Origin: Ideonella_A intermedia_A
GTDB lineage: Bacteria > Pseudomonadota > Gammaproteobacteria > Burkholderiales > Burkholderiaceae_C
DNA length: 64,000 nt
Reading direction: 5' to 3'
Assembly: GCA_943370175.1 (NCBI GenBank)
Contig: CALRPU020000010.1
Location: forward strand, 77,788 to 141,787
This document shows, in pieces, positions 24,940 through 33,958 of the stretch. The translations under genes and the position numbers were made by a program. Below the pieces are notes generated by a model that searched no databases, had not been told where the DNA came from, and saw nothing but the letters and a program-made list of their open reading frames with translations. Position 1 is the first letter of the stretch. Each line of letters opens with the position of its first letter.

Positions 24940-25932
24940 TCAGCGCACCACCGTGTAGTTGGCCGGCACGAAGGTGTAATAGCCCTTGCCGTCCTTGCGC
25001 AGGTGGCCGATGCCCGGGAACGCGAGGTGCGACCCCGCCACCCAGTGCCCACCCTCCGCCGCGGCGGCGAACACCTTCTTGCGCTGCGCGGCGGCGGCTT
25101 TGGCGTCGGTGTCGAAGGCGATGGTGACCGACGGTTCGGCAAACTGCACCGCGCCCACGTGCATCAGGTCGCCCCACAGCACCATTTTCTGGCCGCTGCT
25201 TTCTACCGTGTAGACGGTGTGGCCCGGCGTGTGGCCGCGGGCCGCCTGGGCGCGCACGCCCGGCACCAGCTCGGTGTCGCCATCGAAGGGCTTGAACTTG
25301 CCCGCCTTGACGTAAGGCGTGACCGATGCCATCGCGCCCTGGAAGAAGCCCTTGCTGTCGGCCGGCGCCTTGTCGAGGTTCTCCTGGCTCAGCCAGAAGT
25401 CGGCATCGCGCTGGTCGGCGTGCACGGTGGCGTTGGGGAACATCGGCTTGTCGCCGTTCATCAGCCCGCCAACGTGGTCCGGGTGCATGTGGGTGATGAC
25501 CACCGCATCGACCTGCTCGGGCTGGTAGCCCGCTGCGCGCAGGTTGGTCAGCACCTTGCCCAGCGTGGGGCCGAACAGGCCGGCCGCGCCGGTGTCGATC
25601 AGCACCAGCTTGCTGCCGGTGTTGATCAGGAAGGCGTTCACCGAGGTCTCGAGTGGCGACTTCTGGAACGACTTGGCCAAGGCCTTCTCGACGCGCTTGG
25701 GCGTGGTGTTGGTCAGCAACTGGTGCACGGGCAGCTCGACCGTGCCGTCCGACAGCGCGGTGACCTCGACGCTGCCGAGCATCATGCGGAAGAAGCCCGG
25801 GGCGGCCGTCTTCTGCATCGGCGCCTCGGCCCGGGCGGCGGTGGCGGTGAGCAGACCGGCGCCAGCCAGGCCCAGGGTCAGGCAGACGAGGGCGCGTGAC
25901 AGGCGAGTCGCACGGTGGAAATTGGGGGTCAT
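24940..25932 (-). CDS. Exported MBL-fold metallohydrolase (intact metal site)
   Basis: A 330-residue exported metallo-beta-lactamase-fold enzyme. Signal peptide about residues 1-36 (ending ARAEA). The metal-binding residues are all present: THMHPDH (His148, His150, Asp152, His153), RGHTPGHT, LWGDLMH and AGSHLAFPG. The N-terminal SVEVTALSDGTVELPVHQLL strand is typical of quorum-quenching-lactonase/'MBL fold' subfamilies with broad ester or lactone hydrolase activity. The substrate is unknown. A GAGGA ribosome-binding site precedes the ATG. It is separate from the relay MBL genes and its neighbours give no pathway hint. Confidence 0.88.
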   Translation of the reverse strand: MTPNFHRATRLSRALVCLTLGLAGAGLLTATAARAEAPMQKTAAPGFFRMMLGSVEVTALSDGTVELPVHQLLTNTTPKRVEKALAKSFQKSPLETSVNAFLINTGSKLVLIDTGAAGLFGPTLGKVLTNLRAAGYQPEQVDAVVITHMHPDHVGGLMNGDKPMFPNATVHADQRDADFWLSQENLDKAPADSKGFFQGAMASVTPYVKAGKFKPFDGDTELVPGVRAQAARGHTPGHTVYTVESSGQKMVLWGDLMHVGAVQFAEPSVTIAFDTDAKAAAAQRKKVFAAAAEGGHWVAGSHLAFPGIGHLRKDGKGYYTFVPANYTVVR

Positions 25933-26134
25933 CGGGGGTCCTCGGCGGGATTGGAAATTTTGGTGGACGGGCGCTGCCTGGCCCTTCGGCGGGCGGCGCG
26001 CGGCAGGGCGAGCGCAGCGGGCGGATGGTAGCCAGTGCGCAAAGTCGGTGCAGCGCCAGGGACTGGCCGCGTCCCGCGCCTTTGTCGCGCCATCGTGCGC
26101 CGGCCAACGCCTGCACGCACGCACGGGCGCTCGT

Positions 26135-27883
26135 ATGCTTCGTCCCATGCCCCCGCCCCCGGACTTGCCCAAGGAAGCGCCTCGAAGCGCGCTTCGAGGC
26201 GCACCTCAAGACGCACCTCAAGACGTGCCCCGAGACGCGCATCGAGACACACCCGAGGGCCCGCCGCCGCCGCCCGCGCCGGCGACCGCCGCAGCCTCGC
26301 CGCCCGACGGGCCGCTGGGCCCCTTGCGCGGCCCGGTGTTCCGCACCTTGTGGCTGGCGTGGCTGGCCGCCAACGTCACGATGTGGATGAACGACGTTGC
26401 GGCGGCGTGGTTGATGACCTCGCTCACCGACAGCGTGGTGATGGTGGCGCTGGTGCAAGCGGCGTCCACCCTGCCGGTGTTCGTGCTGGGCCTGCCCAGC
26501 GGGGCCCTGGCGGACATCGTCGACCGGCGGCGGCACTTTGCCTTGACGCAGCTCTGGGTCGCGCTGGTCGCCGTGGTGTTGAGCGTGCTCGCGTTCCTGG
26601 ACGGGCTCAGCGCGCCCTTGCTGCTGGCGCTGACCTTCGCCAATGGCATCGGCATGGCGCTGCGCTGGCCGGTGTTCGCGGCCATCGTGCCGGACATCGT
26701 TCCCCGCGACCAGCTGCCCGCCGCACTGGCGTTGAACGGCATCGCAATGAACATGTCGCGGGTGATCGGCCCGGTGGTCGCTGGGGCGTTGCTGGCCGGC
26801 GCAGGCAGCCACTTCGTGTTCCTGCTCAATGCCTTGCTGTCGGTCATTGCCTTCGTGCTGATCCTGCGCTGGCGCACGCAGCGCAAGGCCAGCGCCTTGC
26901 CGGGCGAGCGCTTCCTGGGGGCGATGCGGGTGGGCCTGCAGCACGTTCAGCAATCGCCGGCGATGCGGGCGGTGCTGGTGCGGGTGTTCCTGTTCTTCCT
27001 GCAAAGCACCTCGTTGACGGCCTTGCTGCCGCTGGTGGCCCGCCAGTTCGGGGGTGGGGCGGGTACCTTCACGTTGCTGTTGTCGGCCATGGGCGCGGGC
27101 GCCGTCACGGCGGCCTTGCTGGTGCTGCCCCGGCTGCGCCGCCGACTCGGCCAGGACGCGCTGGTGGGCTGGGGCACCGTGGTCCACGCCGGGGCGTCGG
27201 TGGTCGTGGCCTGGTCGCCCAGCCTGTGGCTGGCGGTGCTGGCCATGGTGGTGGCCGGCATGGTGTGGATGATGGTGGCCAACACCTTGACGGTGGCCGC
27301 GCAAATGGCGTTGCCCAACTGGGTGCGCGCGCGGGGCATGTCGATCTACCAGATGGGCCTGATGGGCGGCAGCGCCGCCGGTGCCGCGCTGTGGGGTCAG
27401 GTGGCCAGCCACAGCAGTGTGCCGCTGGCGATCGTGGCCGCGGCGGTGGCTGGCCCGCTGGTGCTGGCCTTGACGCAGCGCATCCACGTGGGCGGCCGCG
27501 GTGACGTCGACCTCACGCCCGCCCGGGCCACCGGCACCGCGCCGCAGCCGGCCATCGAGATCCAGCCCGACGAGGGACCGGTGATGGTCACGGTGGAGTA
27601 TCAGATCGCGCCGGACCAGGCGGCCGCCTTCGCCGAGGTGATGCGCGAGACGCGCCAGGCGCGGCTGCGTCAGGGTGCCTTGTCCTGGGGCTTGTTCCGG
27701 GACACGGCCGTGCCGGGCCGCTACATCGAGTACTTCGTCGACGAAAGCTGGGTCGAGCACCAGCGTCGACTGGAACGCTTCACCGCCGCCGACGTGGGCC
27801 TGCGCGAGCGGCGGCTGCGGTTCCACCAGGGCAGCGGGCCGCCCCGGGTGCAGCGCTACGTGGCCGAGGCGGGGCCGGACTGA
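26135..27883 (+). CDS. MFS transporter (EntS/DUF894-type) with C-terminal dimeric alpha-beta domain
   Basis: A 582-residue inner-membrane major facilitator with about 12 membrane helices. The N-terminal ~55 residues are a disordered Pro/Arg/Asp-rich tail encoded by a 12-base repeat. FRTLWLAWLAANVTMWMNDVAAAWLM opens the membrane domain, and LPSGALADIVDRRR is the typical loop 2-3 motif. After the last helix, residues ~485-570 form a soluble domain (MVTVEYQIAPDQAAAFAEVM ... ESWVEHQRRLERFT) resembling antibiotic-biosynthesis-monooxygenase-like ends found in this transporter family. Substrate unknown; related proteins export siderophores or drugs. ATG at 26135 or 26147. Confidence 0.88.
   Translation: MLRPMPPPPDLPKEAPRSALRGAPQDAPQDVPRDAHRDTPEGPPPPPAPATAAASPPDGPLGPLRGPVFRTLWLAWLAANVTMWMNDVAAAWLMTSLTDSVVMVALVQAASTLPVFVLGLPSGALADIVDRRRHFALTQLWVALVAVVLSVLAFLDGLSAPLLLALTFANGIGMALRWPVFAAIVPDIVPRDQLPAALALNGIAMNMSRVIGPVVAGALLAGAGSHFVFLLNALLSVIAFVLILRWRTQRKASALPGERFLGAMRVGLQHVQQSPAMRAVLVRVFLFFLQSTSLTALLPLVARQFGGGAGTFTLLLSAMGAGAVTAALLVLPRLRRRLGQDALVGWGTVVHAGASVVVAWSPSLWLAVLAMVVAGMVWMMVANTLTVAAQMALPNWVRARGMSIYQMGLMGGSAAGAALWGQVASHSSVPLAIVAAAVAGPLVLALTQRIHVGGRGDVDLTPARATGTAPQPAIEIQPDEGPVMVTVEYQIAPDQAAAFAEVMRETRQARLRQGALSWGLFRDTAVPGRYIEYFVDESWVEHQRRLERFTAADVGLRERRLRFHQGSGPPRVQRYVAEAGPD
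26185..26256 (+). repeat. Six degenerate 12-base tandem repeats
   Basis: Six 12-base units with the approximate form AGACGCRCMTCR run head to tail in the 5' end of the transporter gene. They encode four-residue units such as APQD, APQD, VPRD and AHRD in the disordered N-terminal tail. The unit is a multiple of three, so copy-number change keeps the frame. Confidence 0.75.
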
Positions 27884-27916
27884 GGCGCCGCGACCGCGGC
27901 CACGGCGGCGGCCGTT

Positions 27917-28753
27917 TCAGCCAAACACCGTGACCAGCTGGGATGACAGGCCGCCAAGCTCGCCGGATGGCGCCCACAGCCGCGACGCGTGGTTGACCAG
28001 CCCGCCTTCAACCACCGTCGACTCGTTGTCGGCGCGCCACCAGCCGTCGGCCGCGGGCGGCTCGCGCAGCGGCCGAAGTTCCAGCGCCCAGGACACCGAA
28101 CTCGCGGGCGGGGGTTGGTGGAACTGGCCGGTCGCCGGTGTTGGCGAGGCGTCGGCCAGCATCACCGTGATCAGCTCCGGGGGCAGGCCCTGCGCGTGCT
28201 GCAGCCGCAGGTGGATGCGCGTTTGCAGCAGCGGGCTGCCGGCGCCCGGCATGGGCCCGTGGTCCCAACGCATGTCGAAATGCCGCACGAACTGCGGCGC
28301 CCCCGGCAGCAGCCGACGCACCGGCAAGCTGGCTGGGGCATGGGTCGCCGTGGGGGCCGTGGGGCGCACCGTGCCCATGCTGGACGCGCGGTCGTTGCCG
28401 AACACGCCCAGCATCACCGCGGCAACCTCGTCGCCCTGAATCAACGTGGCCTGCACCTGGCGCAATTGCTTGCCGGCGCGCAGCAACCGCGCCTGCACGC
28501 TCAGCGGGCCGCCACCCACCGGCGCGACAAAGCTGGTCTGCAGCGCCCGCAGGCCGACGTCGTGGGCCCAATCGGCCCCCGCCGCGTCGCGCATGGCCTG
28601 CACCCCGAAGGCGGCGATCAGTCCGCCGAAGGACGTGCGGCCTTGCAACCAGTCCTCGCTGGCCTCGAATTCAACGTCGGCGCGGCCTGGCGCCAGCGGT
28701 TTCACGGTGCGGCGGCTCATCAGGTCGGCCACGGGGGTCAGTGCGGTGCTCAT
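27917..28753 (-). CDS. Acyl-CoA thioesterase-like (double hotdog) protein
   Basis: A 278-residue cytoplasmic protein with a tandem hotdog fold of the thioesterase/TesB-like superfamily. Features: WLQGRTSFGGLIAAFGVQAM at about residues 35-54, LQTSFVAPVGGGPLSVQARLLRAGKQLRQVQATLIQ for the first hotdog, and SSVSWALELRPL ... WWRADNESTVVEGGLVNHASRLWAPSGEL for the second. These proteins hydrolyse acyl-CoA thioesters; substrate chain length is not predictable. It converges on the MFS gene and is divergent from the mutarotase gene. Confidence 0.85.
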   Translation of the reverse strand: MSTALTPVADLMSRRTVKPLAPGRADVEFEASEDWLQGRTSFGGLIAAFGVQAMRDAAGADWAHDVGLRALQTSFVAPVGGGPLSVQARLLRAGKQLRQVQATLIQGDEVAAVMLGVFGNDRASSMGTVRPTAPTATHAPASLPVRRLLPGAPQFVRHFDMRWDHGPMPGAGSPLLQTRIHLRLQHAQGLPPELITVMLADASPTPATGQFHQPPPASSVSWALELRPLREPPAADGWWRADNESTVVEGGLVNHASRLWAPSGELGGLSSQLVTVFG

Positions 28754-28885
28754 CCCCTCATTATCGAAAGCCGGGCCCGGTCCCGCTGTGCTGGGCGCGA
28801 CAGCGGCCCACCGGCCCACCCCACCAGGCTCACCCAACTCACCGGTGCGGCCACCGACCCGCGCCGCCTTTGACACAATCCGGCG

Positions 28886-29821
28886 ATGACACAAGCCCCC
28901 TTTGCCTTGGTCGACGTCCAGGGACAGCCCGCGGTTGAACTGGTGTCGGGCGACGGCGCACGCGCCACCGTGTTGCTGCACGGCGCCCACCTGATCGGCT
29001 GGACCACCGCCGACGGCGACGTCCCGTTGTATTTGTCGCCGCGGGCGGTGCTGGACGGCCGCCAGGCGGTGCGCGGCGGCGTGCCGGTGATCTTCCCGCA
29101 GTTCAACCAGCGCGGGCCGCTGCCCCGGCATGGCTTTGCGCGGAGCCTGCCCTGGCAGCTGGTGATGCACCAGCAAGGCGCCGACGATGCGCTGGCCGTG
29201 CTGCGCCTGCAGGACAGCGAGGCCACGCGGGCCCTTTGGCCACAGGCCTTCGCGGCAGAGCTGAGCGTGCGCATCAGCGGCGCCCGGCTCGACATCGAAC
29301 TGGCCGTCGAGCGACCGGCCGGGCCGCCGGCGCAGGCCGCCGCCGAACCGATGCGTTTCACGGCCGCGCTGCACACCTACCTGCGCGTGGACGACGTTGG
29401 CAGCAGCTGGGTCGACGGCCTGCAGCGCCTGCGCTACGAGGACGCGGTGCGCCACACCGAACAGATCGACATGGCCGCGCGCCTGCAGGTGGCCGGCGAG
29501 CTGGACCGGGTCTATTTCGACGCGGCGCGCCCGCTGCACCTGCACGACGGCGATCGCCGCCTCGAAATCACCAGCACCGGCCTGCCCGACGTGGTCGTGT
29601 GGAACCCCGGCCCAGAGCGCTGCGCCGCCTTGGCGGACATGCCCGCCGATGGCTGGCGGCACATGCTGTGCATCGAGGGCGCGGCCATCGGCGAGCCGGT
29701 GGCGCTCGCCCCCGGACAAACCTGGATCGGCCGCCAATCGATCACCGTGCTGGGCCCCGCGCCCGACAACGACGACGCGGCCAACGACGAACACGCGGCA
29801 ACACCGGGAGCACGGTCATGA
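28886..29821 (+). CDS. D-hexose-6-phosphate mutarotase (aldose 1-epimerase family)
   Basis: A 311-residue YeaD-like mutarotase that interconverts alpha and beta anomers of hexose 6-phosphates. Sequence support: ATVLLHGAHLIGW, RGGVPVIFPQFNQRGPLPRHGFAR (with the active-site His), FTAALHTYLRVDD and VVWNPGPERCAALADMPADGWRHMLCIEGA near residues 234-263. The C-terminal ~15 residues are acidic and variable. Its stop overlaps the ATG of the glutathione reductase gene by four bases, so the two are translationally coupled. Cytoplasmic. Confidence 0.92.
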   Translation: MTQAPFALVDVQGQPAVELVSGDGARATVLLHGAHLIGWTTADGDVPLYLSPRAVLDGRQAVRGGVPVIFPQFNQRGPLPRHGFARSLPWQLVMHQQGADDALAVLRLQDSEATRALWPQAFAAELSVRISGARLDIELAVERPAGPPAQAAAEPMRFTAALHTYLRVDDVGSSWVDGLQRLRYEDAVRHTEQIDMAARLQVAGELDRVYFDAARPLHLHDGDRRLEITSTGLPDVVVWNPGPERCAALADMPADGWRHMLCIEGAAIGEPVALAPGQTWIGRQSITVLGPAPDNDDAANDEHAATPGARS

Positions 29822-31188
29822 GCGATTGGGATGCGGACCTGGTGGTGCTGGGCGCTGGCAGCGGCGGCGTGCGGGCCGCGCGCATGGCCGCCCAGCAGGG
29901 CGCGCGGGTGGTGGTGGCCGAGTCGGGGCCGACCGGTGGCACCTGCGTCAACGTGGGTTGCATCCCGAAGAAGCTCTACAGCTACGCCGCGCACTACGCC
30001 GAAGGCCACACGGAGGCCGTCGGCTATGGGTTTGATGCGCACGAGCCAGTGCTGGATTGGTCGCGCCTGAAGCAGCGTCGGGCGGCGGAAATTGGCCGCT
30101 TGAACGGCGTCTACCAGTCCTTGCTGGCCGGCGCCGGTGCCCGCCTGGTCGACGGCTGGGCGACGCTGGCTGGCCCGCAGCAGGTGCACATCGCGCGCGC
30201 CGACGGGGGCGAGGAGCGCCTGCGTGCCCGCCATGTGCTGGTGGCCACCGGCAGCCGACCGCAGCCGGCCCCCTTCGACGGCAGCGAGCTCGCCGTGGTG
30301 TCGGACGCCATGTTCGATCTGCCCCGGTTCCCGTCGCGCCTGGTCGTGGTCGGTGGGGGCTACATCGCCTGCGAGATGGCGTCGATCTTCCATGGGCTGG
30401 GCGCCGAGGTGGTCCAGCTGGTGCGTGGCGAGGCCTTGCTGCGCGGCTTTGACGACGACATCGGCCGTTTCCTCGCCGGCGAAATGACCAAGAAGGGCGT
30501 CGGCCTGCGCTTTGGCCGCCAGCCCGCCGCGTTGACGCGCGAGGGCGACGCCTTGCGACTCCGCCTGGACGACGGCAGCGAACTGGCCGCCGACACGGTG
30601 CTGATGGCCACGGGCCGCGTGCCGCGCACCGAGGGCCTTGGCCTGGAGGCGCTGGGGCTGACGCTGGCCCGCGACGGCGCGCTGCCGGCTGACGCCTCGG
30701 GCGCCACCGGCCTGCCCTGGCTGCACGCGGTGGGTGATGTGACCGGCGGGCCACAGCTGACCCCGGTCGCGCTGGCCCAGGGCATGGTGGTGGTCGACCG
30801 CCTGTTCGGCGCCGGTCAGCGGCGGTTTGATGCGGCGCTCATCCCGACCGCGGTGTTCACGCACCCGAGCGTCGGCACGATCGGCCTGTCGGAGCGCGAG
30901 GCGCGAGAAAAGCACGGCGCGCTGCGCATTTTCCGCAGCGACTTCAAGCCGCTGAAGCACACCCTGTCTGGCAGCACCGAACGCTGCCTGATGAAGCTGG
31001 TGGTCGACGCGGCCACCGACCGTGTGCTCGGCCTGCACATGGTGGGCGCGGACGCTGGCGAGATCGTGCAGGGCTTTGCGGTGGCCATGGGCATGGGCGC
31101 GACCAAAGCGCAGTTCGACGCGACGCTGGGCATCCACCCGACCGCCGCGGAGGAGTTCGTGACCATGCGCGTGCCGGTGGGCGGCTGA
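29818..31188 (+). CDS. gor: Glutathione-disulfide reductase
   Basis: A 456-residue class-I pyridine nucleotide-disulfide oxidoreductase. FAD-binding motif GAGSGGVRAARMAA at residues 12-25; redox-active disulfide in GGTCVNVGCIPKK (Cys43 and Cys48); NAD(P) motif GGGYIACEMA; C-terminal dimer-interface catalytic histidine in GIHPTAAEE. The CVNVGC spacing and the lack of a lipoyl dehydrogenase-type context favour glutathione reductase, which keeps glutathione reduced with NADPH. It follows the mutarotase gene with an ATGA overlap. In methylotrophs glutathione also helps handle formaldehyde, but no glutathione-dependent formaldehyde genes are in this window. Confidence 0.93.
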   Translation: MSDWDADLVVLGAGSGGVRAARMAAQQGARVVVAESGPTGGTCVNVGCIPKKLYSYAAHYAEGHTEAVGYGFDAHEPVLDWSRLKQRRAAEIGRLNGVYQSLLAGAGARLVDGWATLAGPQQVHIARADGGEERLRARHVLVATGSRPQPAPFDGSELAVVSDAMFDLPRFPSRLVVVGGGYIACEMASIFHGLGAEVVQLVRGEALLRGFDDDIGRFLAGEMTKKGVGLRFGRQPAALTREGDALRLRLDDGSELAADTVLMATGRVPRTEGLGLEALGLTLARDGALPADASGATGLPWLHAVGDVTGGPQLTPVALAQGMVVVDRLFGAGQRRFDAALIPTAVFTHPSVGTIGLSEREAREKHGALRIFRSDFKPLKHTLSGSTERCLMKLVVDAATDRVLGLHMVGADAGEIVQGFAVAMGMGATKAQFDATLGIHPTAAEEFVTMRVPVGG

Positions 31189-31288
31189 GGCCCATGGCAT
31201 CATCCCGCCACATTGTTCAATTCACCGACGGGCCCGATGTTGTCATCGCGCACCAGGCCGTCAACCCCTCAACGCCTTCCTTCTGCCC

Positions 31289-31843
31289 ATGAGCCCTGCG
31301 CGCACGCTCAGCCGCCGCCATCGACTGTGTGTCCTGGCCTTTTCCACTTGCCTTGCCAGCCCATGGGCCTGGGCCGCCGATCCCCCGGCGAAGCCAGCGC
31401 CCACCAAGCCGGCCGCCGCCAAAACCGCCCCCAAGCCGGCGCCCAAGGCTCCGCCATCCACCGTGGGCAAGCCCATCGAGCCGGTGATGACGCGCGAGGA
31501 ACTCAGGGCCTGCATGGACCAGAAAGACAAGCTGTCCACCGCGTCTGCGAGCGCGCAGCGCCAACAAGCCGACCTGGGCACAGAAAAGGCCGAGATCCTG
31601 CGCGAAGGCGATGCCCTGAAGGCCGATGGCGAGACCCTGGACCGCAGCAACGCGGCCGCGGTGGACGCCTTCAACGCGCGGGTGACGGCGCGCAACCAGC
31701 GCATTGACGGGTTCGAGCCCAAGGTGGCCAGCTACAACGCCTTGGTGGCCGAGCTGGAGGGCCTGCAGGCCAGCTACAAGCGCGGTTGCGAGAACCGCAA
31801 GTTCGACGAGAAGGACGAAAAGGCCCTGCTCGACAAGCGCTGA
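31289..31843 (+). CDS. Exported coiled-coil protein of unknown function
   Basis: A 184-residue exported protein. Signal peptide about residues 1-29 (ending AWAA). A low-complexity Lys/Pro/Ala stretch (about 30-60) resembles a periplasmic spacer. The rest is a charged alpha-helical coiled coil (MTREELRACMDQKDKLSTASASAQRQQADLGTEKAEILREGDAL) with two cysteines, one in LRACMDQ and one in KRGCENR, that could join the two ends. No known domain. It is followed by the convergent oxidoreductase gene. Confidence 0.75.
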   Translation: MSPARTLSRRHRLCVLAFSTCLASPWAWAADPPAKPAPTKPAAAKTAPKPAPKAPPSTVGKPIEPVMTREELRACMDQKDKLSTASASAQRQQADLGTEKAEILREGDALKADGETLDRSNAAAVDAFNARVTARNQRIDGFEPKVASYNALVAELEGLQASYKRGCENRKFDEKDEKALLDKR

Positions 31844-31862
31844 GCCGCTGGCCCGCTGGACC

Positions 31863-32930
31863 TCACCCCGCGTTGACCTGAAGCACCAGCTTGCCGAAGT
31901 TCTCGCCACTGAACAGTTTCAGCAGTGCCTCTGGAAAGGTCTCCAGCCCGACCACGAGGTCTTCCTTGCTGTGCATGCGTCCGGCCTTCAGGTGGCCGGA
32001 CAACTCGGCAACGGCCACACTGTAGCGGTCGGCGTAGTCGAAGACCACCATGCCTTCCATGCGTGCGCGATTGACCAGCAGCGACAGGTAGTTCGCCGGG
32101 CCCTTCACCGGTGTCGTGTTGTTGTACTGGCTGATGGCGCCGCACACGACGATGCGGGCCTTGCGGTTGATGCGGGTCAGGACCGTGTCCAGGATGTCCC
32201 CGCCCACATTGTCGAAGTAGACGTCCACGCCGCCGGGGCAGTGTTGCTTCAGCCCTTCGCGCACCGGGTCCCAGCGCTTGGCGTCTGGCGGCGCCGAGGC
32301 TTTGTAGTCGATGCAGGCGTCAAAACCGAGGGCGTCGACCACCCAGCGGCACTTCTCGGGTCCGCCGGCGATGCCGACCACGCGGCAGCCTTTGATCTTG
32401 GCCAGCTGCCCGACCGTCTGCCCCACGGCACCCGCCGCACCCGACACCACCACCGTCTCGCCCGACACGGGCTGGCCGACGTCCAACAGGCCGAAGTACG
32501 CGGTCATGCCGGGCATGCCCAGCACGTTCAGCCACTGCGTCGGGCTGCCCAGCGCCGGGTCGATGCGGAACACGCCGTGGCGCTGGATGTCGGCCGCGGT
32601 GAACGAGGCGAAGCGCTGCACGCCCAGACCGCCGCTGACGAGCTCACCCGGCTGGAAGCGGTCGCTTCGGGACGCCAGCACGCGGCCAATGCCGCCCGCG
32701 CGCATCACCTCGCCGATGCCCACCGGCGGGATGTAGCTCTTGCCTTCGTTCATCCAGCCGCGCATGGCTGGGTCGAGCGACAGGTACTGCACCTCGACCA
32801 GCAGGCCGCCGTCGTCGATGGGCGGGACAGGCAGGTCACCGATGTCCCAATTGGCGCGCGTGGGCGCGCCCACGGGGCGGCTCGCCAGCCGGACTTGGGT
32901 GTTGACGGTGGGCAGCGTGGTGGTGGTCAA
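31863..32930 (-). CDS. NADP-dependent medium-chain reductase (CurA / alkenal reductase-like)
   Basis: A 355-residue zinc-independent medium-chain dehydrogenase/reductase. The N-terminal half carries VQYLSLDPAMRGWM, the NADP-binding fold has the motif VVSGAAGAVGQTVGQLAKIKG (about residues 160-180), and DVYFDNVGGDILDTVL and GAISQYNNT are typical of the leukotriene B4 dehydrogenase/CurA group that reduces alpha,beta-unsaturated aldehydes and ketones. No zinc-ligand cysteines are present. It is a single gene with no functional link to its neighbours. Confidence 0.9.
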   Translation of the reverse strand: MTTTTLPTVNTQVRLASRPVGAPTRANWDIGDLPVPPIDDGGLLVEVQYLSLDPAMRGWMNEGKSYIPPVGIGEVMRAGGIGRVLASRSDRFQPGELVSGGLGVQRFASFTAADIQRHGVFRIDPALGSPTQWLNVLGMPGMTAYFGLLDVGQPVSGETVVVSGAAGAVGQTVGQLAKIKGCRVVGIAGGPEKCRWVVDALGFDACIDYKASAPPDAKRWDPVREGLKQHCPGGVDVYFDNVGGDILDTVLTRINRKARIVVCGAISQYNNTTPVKGPANYLSLLVNRARMEGMVVFDYADRYSVAVAELSGHLKAGRMHSKEDLVVGLETFPEALLKLFSGENFGKLVLQVNAG

Positions 32931-33129
32931 GGTCGTCTCCTGAGGGGCGCGTCACAGGGCGGGTTGCCGCGCGCGATGCACTGGATCGTAGCGGGGCGAC
33001 CCGGCAGTGGATGTCATCCACGCGACCGTGTCGGAAGCTTCCTACGTGGGGCCGCGCTGCGCACCGATGGTGACCGCACGGGGCCGTCCCTACAGTGGCC
33101 TCAGTCCATCACCATCAGAGGAGCCCGCC

Positions 33130-33375
33130 ATGACCCGAGGAATGTGTTTCACGCTGGTGCTCATGCTGTGCAGCGTCGCGGCCGCCATGGCGTCCCCTGC
33201 GGCCCAGTGGCCACCGACCCACGAGGTCGACGCCGCGATGGTGGTGCTGGCCGAAAGCGATGATCGACCACCGCGGGTGGCCGATGCGTGCGCGGGCGAC
33301 GAGGCCCAGGCCTACCTTCAGTGGCACTTCGGCAGTGCCAAGTTGATCCCGGGCTGCTCCGCAGCGGCTCACTGA
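33130..33375 (+). CDS. Small exported protein, unknown function
   Basis: An 81-residue protein with a signal peptide (about residues 1-21, ending AMASP). The 60-residue mature part has two cysteines (ADACAGD and IPGCSA) and a WHFGSAKLIPGC end. A GGAG ribosome-binding site lies just before the ATG (33118-33121). No family was recognised. Confidence 0.6.
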   Translation: MTRGMCFTLVLMLCSVAAAMASPAAQWPPTHEVDAAMVVLAESDDRPPRVADACAGDEAQAYLQWHFGSAKLIPGCSAAAH

Positions 33376-33400
33376 CAGCGACGCGCTTTGCGCGCGCCCA

Positions 33401-33427
33401 AAAGAAAACGCGGCCAGAGGCCGCGTT
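33401..33427 (-). terminator. Intrinsic terminator of the cold-shock gene
   Basis: Read on the minus strand, a 9-base-pair stem (AACGCGGCC / GGCCGCGTT) with a 3-base loop is followed by TTCTTTT, 25 bases past the stop of the cold-shock gene. This is a good Rho-independent terminator. It may also serve the small converging gene. Confidence 0.7.
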
Positions 33428-33452
33428 CGTCATGCTGGGAAAACCGAGCCGC

Positions 33453-33662
33453 TTACAGCGGGCGGATGTTCGCAGCTTGCAGGCCCTTTTGGCCTTGCTT
33501 CACTTCAAATTCAACCTTCTGGTTTTCGGTCAGGGTCTTGAAGCCCGTGCCCTGGATGTCACGGAAGTGGGCGAACAGGTCGGCACCGCCTGCGTCCTGA
33601 GCGATGAAGCCGTAGCCCTTGCTCTCGTTGAACCACTTCACGGTACCGGTTTGCGTCGTCAT
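33453..33662 (-). CDS. Cold-shock protein (CspA family)
   Basis: A 69-residue single cold-shock domain that binds single-stranded RNA and DNA as an RNA chaperone. RNP1 is KGYGFI (residues 15-20) and RNP2 is LFAHF (29-33); VHF is more usual in many homologues. The length and GTVKWFNESKGYGFI start are typical. RBS AGGA precedes the ATG. An untranslated leader of up to ~200 bases with short palindromes lies upstream, as for thermosensitive cold-shock mRNAs. An intrinsic terminator follows. Confidence 0.96.
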   Translation of the reverse strand: MTTQTGTVKWFNESKGYGFIAQDAGGADLFAHFRDIQGTGFKTLTENQKVEFEVKQGQKGLQAANIRPL

Positions 33663-33850
33663 GGATATGTCCTAACTCTCTAACTATCTAGCTGTATTAC
33701 CAAAGGGTGGAATGCAACGGCGCTCGCCGCTGCATGCAGCAACACTCAAGAAACGATACGGGGGATGTCTAACGATGCCGGTTCGACGGGAATCGAACGG
33801 AAAGGGAAGCTATCTCGCACAACCAAGGTCTTGCGTATGACTGTGCGGCG
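33663..33850 (-). promoter_or_regulatory. Probable long structured leader of the cold-shock gene
   Basis: The ~190 bases before the cold-shock ATG hold no gene. On the minus strand they contain the 12-base palindrome GCTGCATGCAGC (about 33732-33743), a GTTCGA/TCGAAC hairpin near 33779-33799, and an AT-rich stretch next to the start codon. Long folded leaders control cspA-type mRNAs, so a similar role is inferred. No promoter could be assigned with confidence. Confidence 0.4.
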
Positions 33851-33958
33851 AATGTACACCATGTGCTTCGGCGGCCGCAGGCTTTTTTGGTGAGTGGTGG
33901 TTTCCTGCACGCCGCACCGGGCGGCGGCAGAATCAAGGTCAACCCAGGAGACGCCTCA

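Noticed and set aside
24940..25932. Third MBL enzyme as part of the quinoprotein relay
   Set aside because: It has an intact site but lies on the opposite strand beyond DUF3422, with no relay genes next to it, and fits general lactonase-like MBL proteins.
33776..33800. tRNA-like T-arm (GGTTCGA...TCGAAC)
   Set aside because: No acceptor, D or anticodon arms could be folded around it; it is more likely a leader hairpin.
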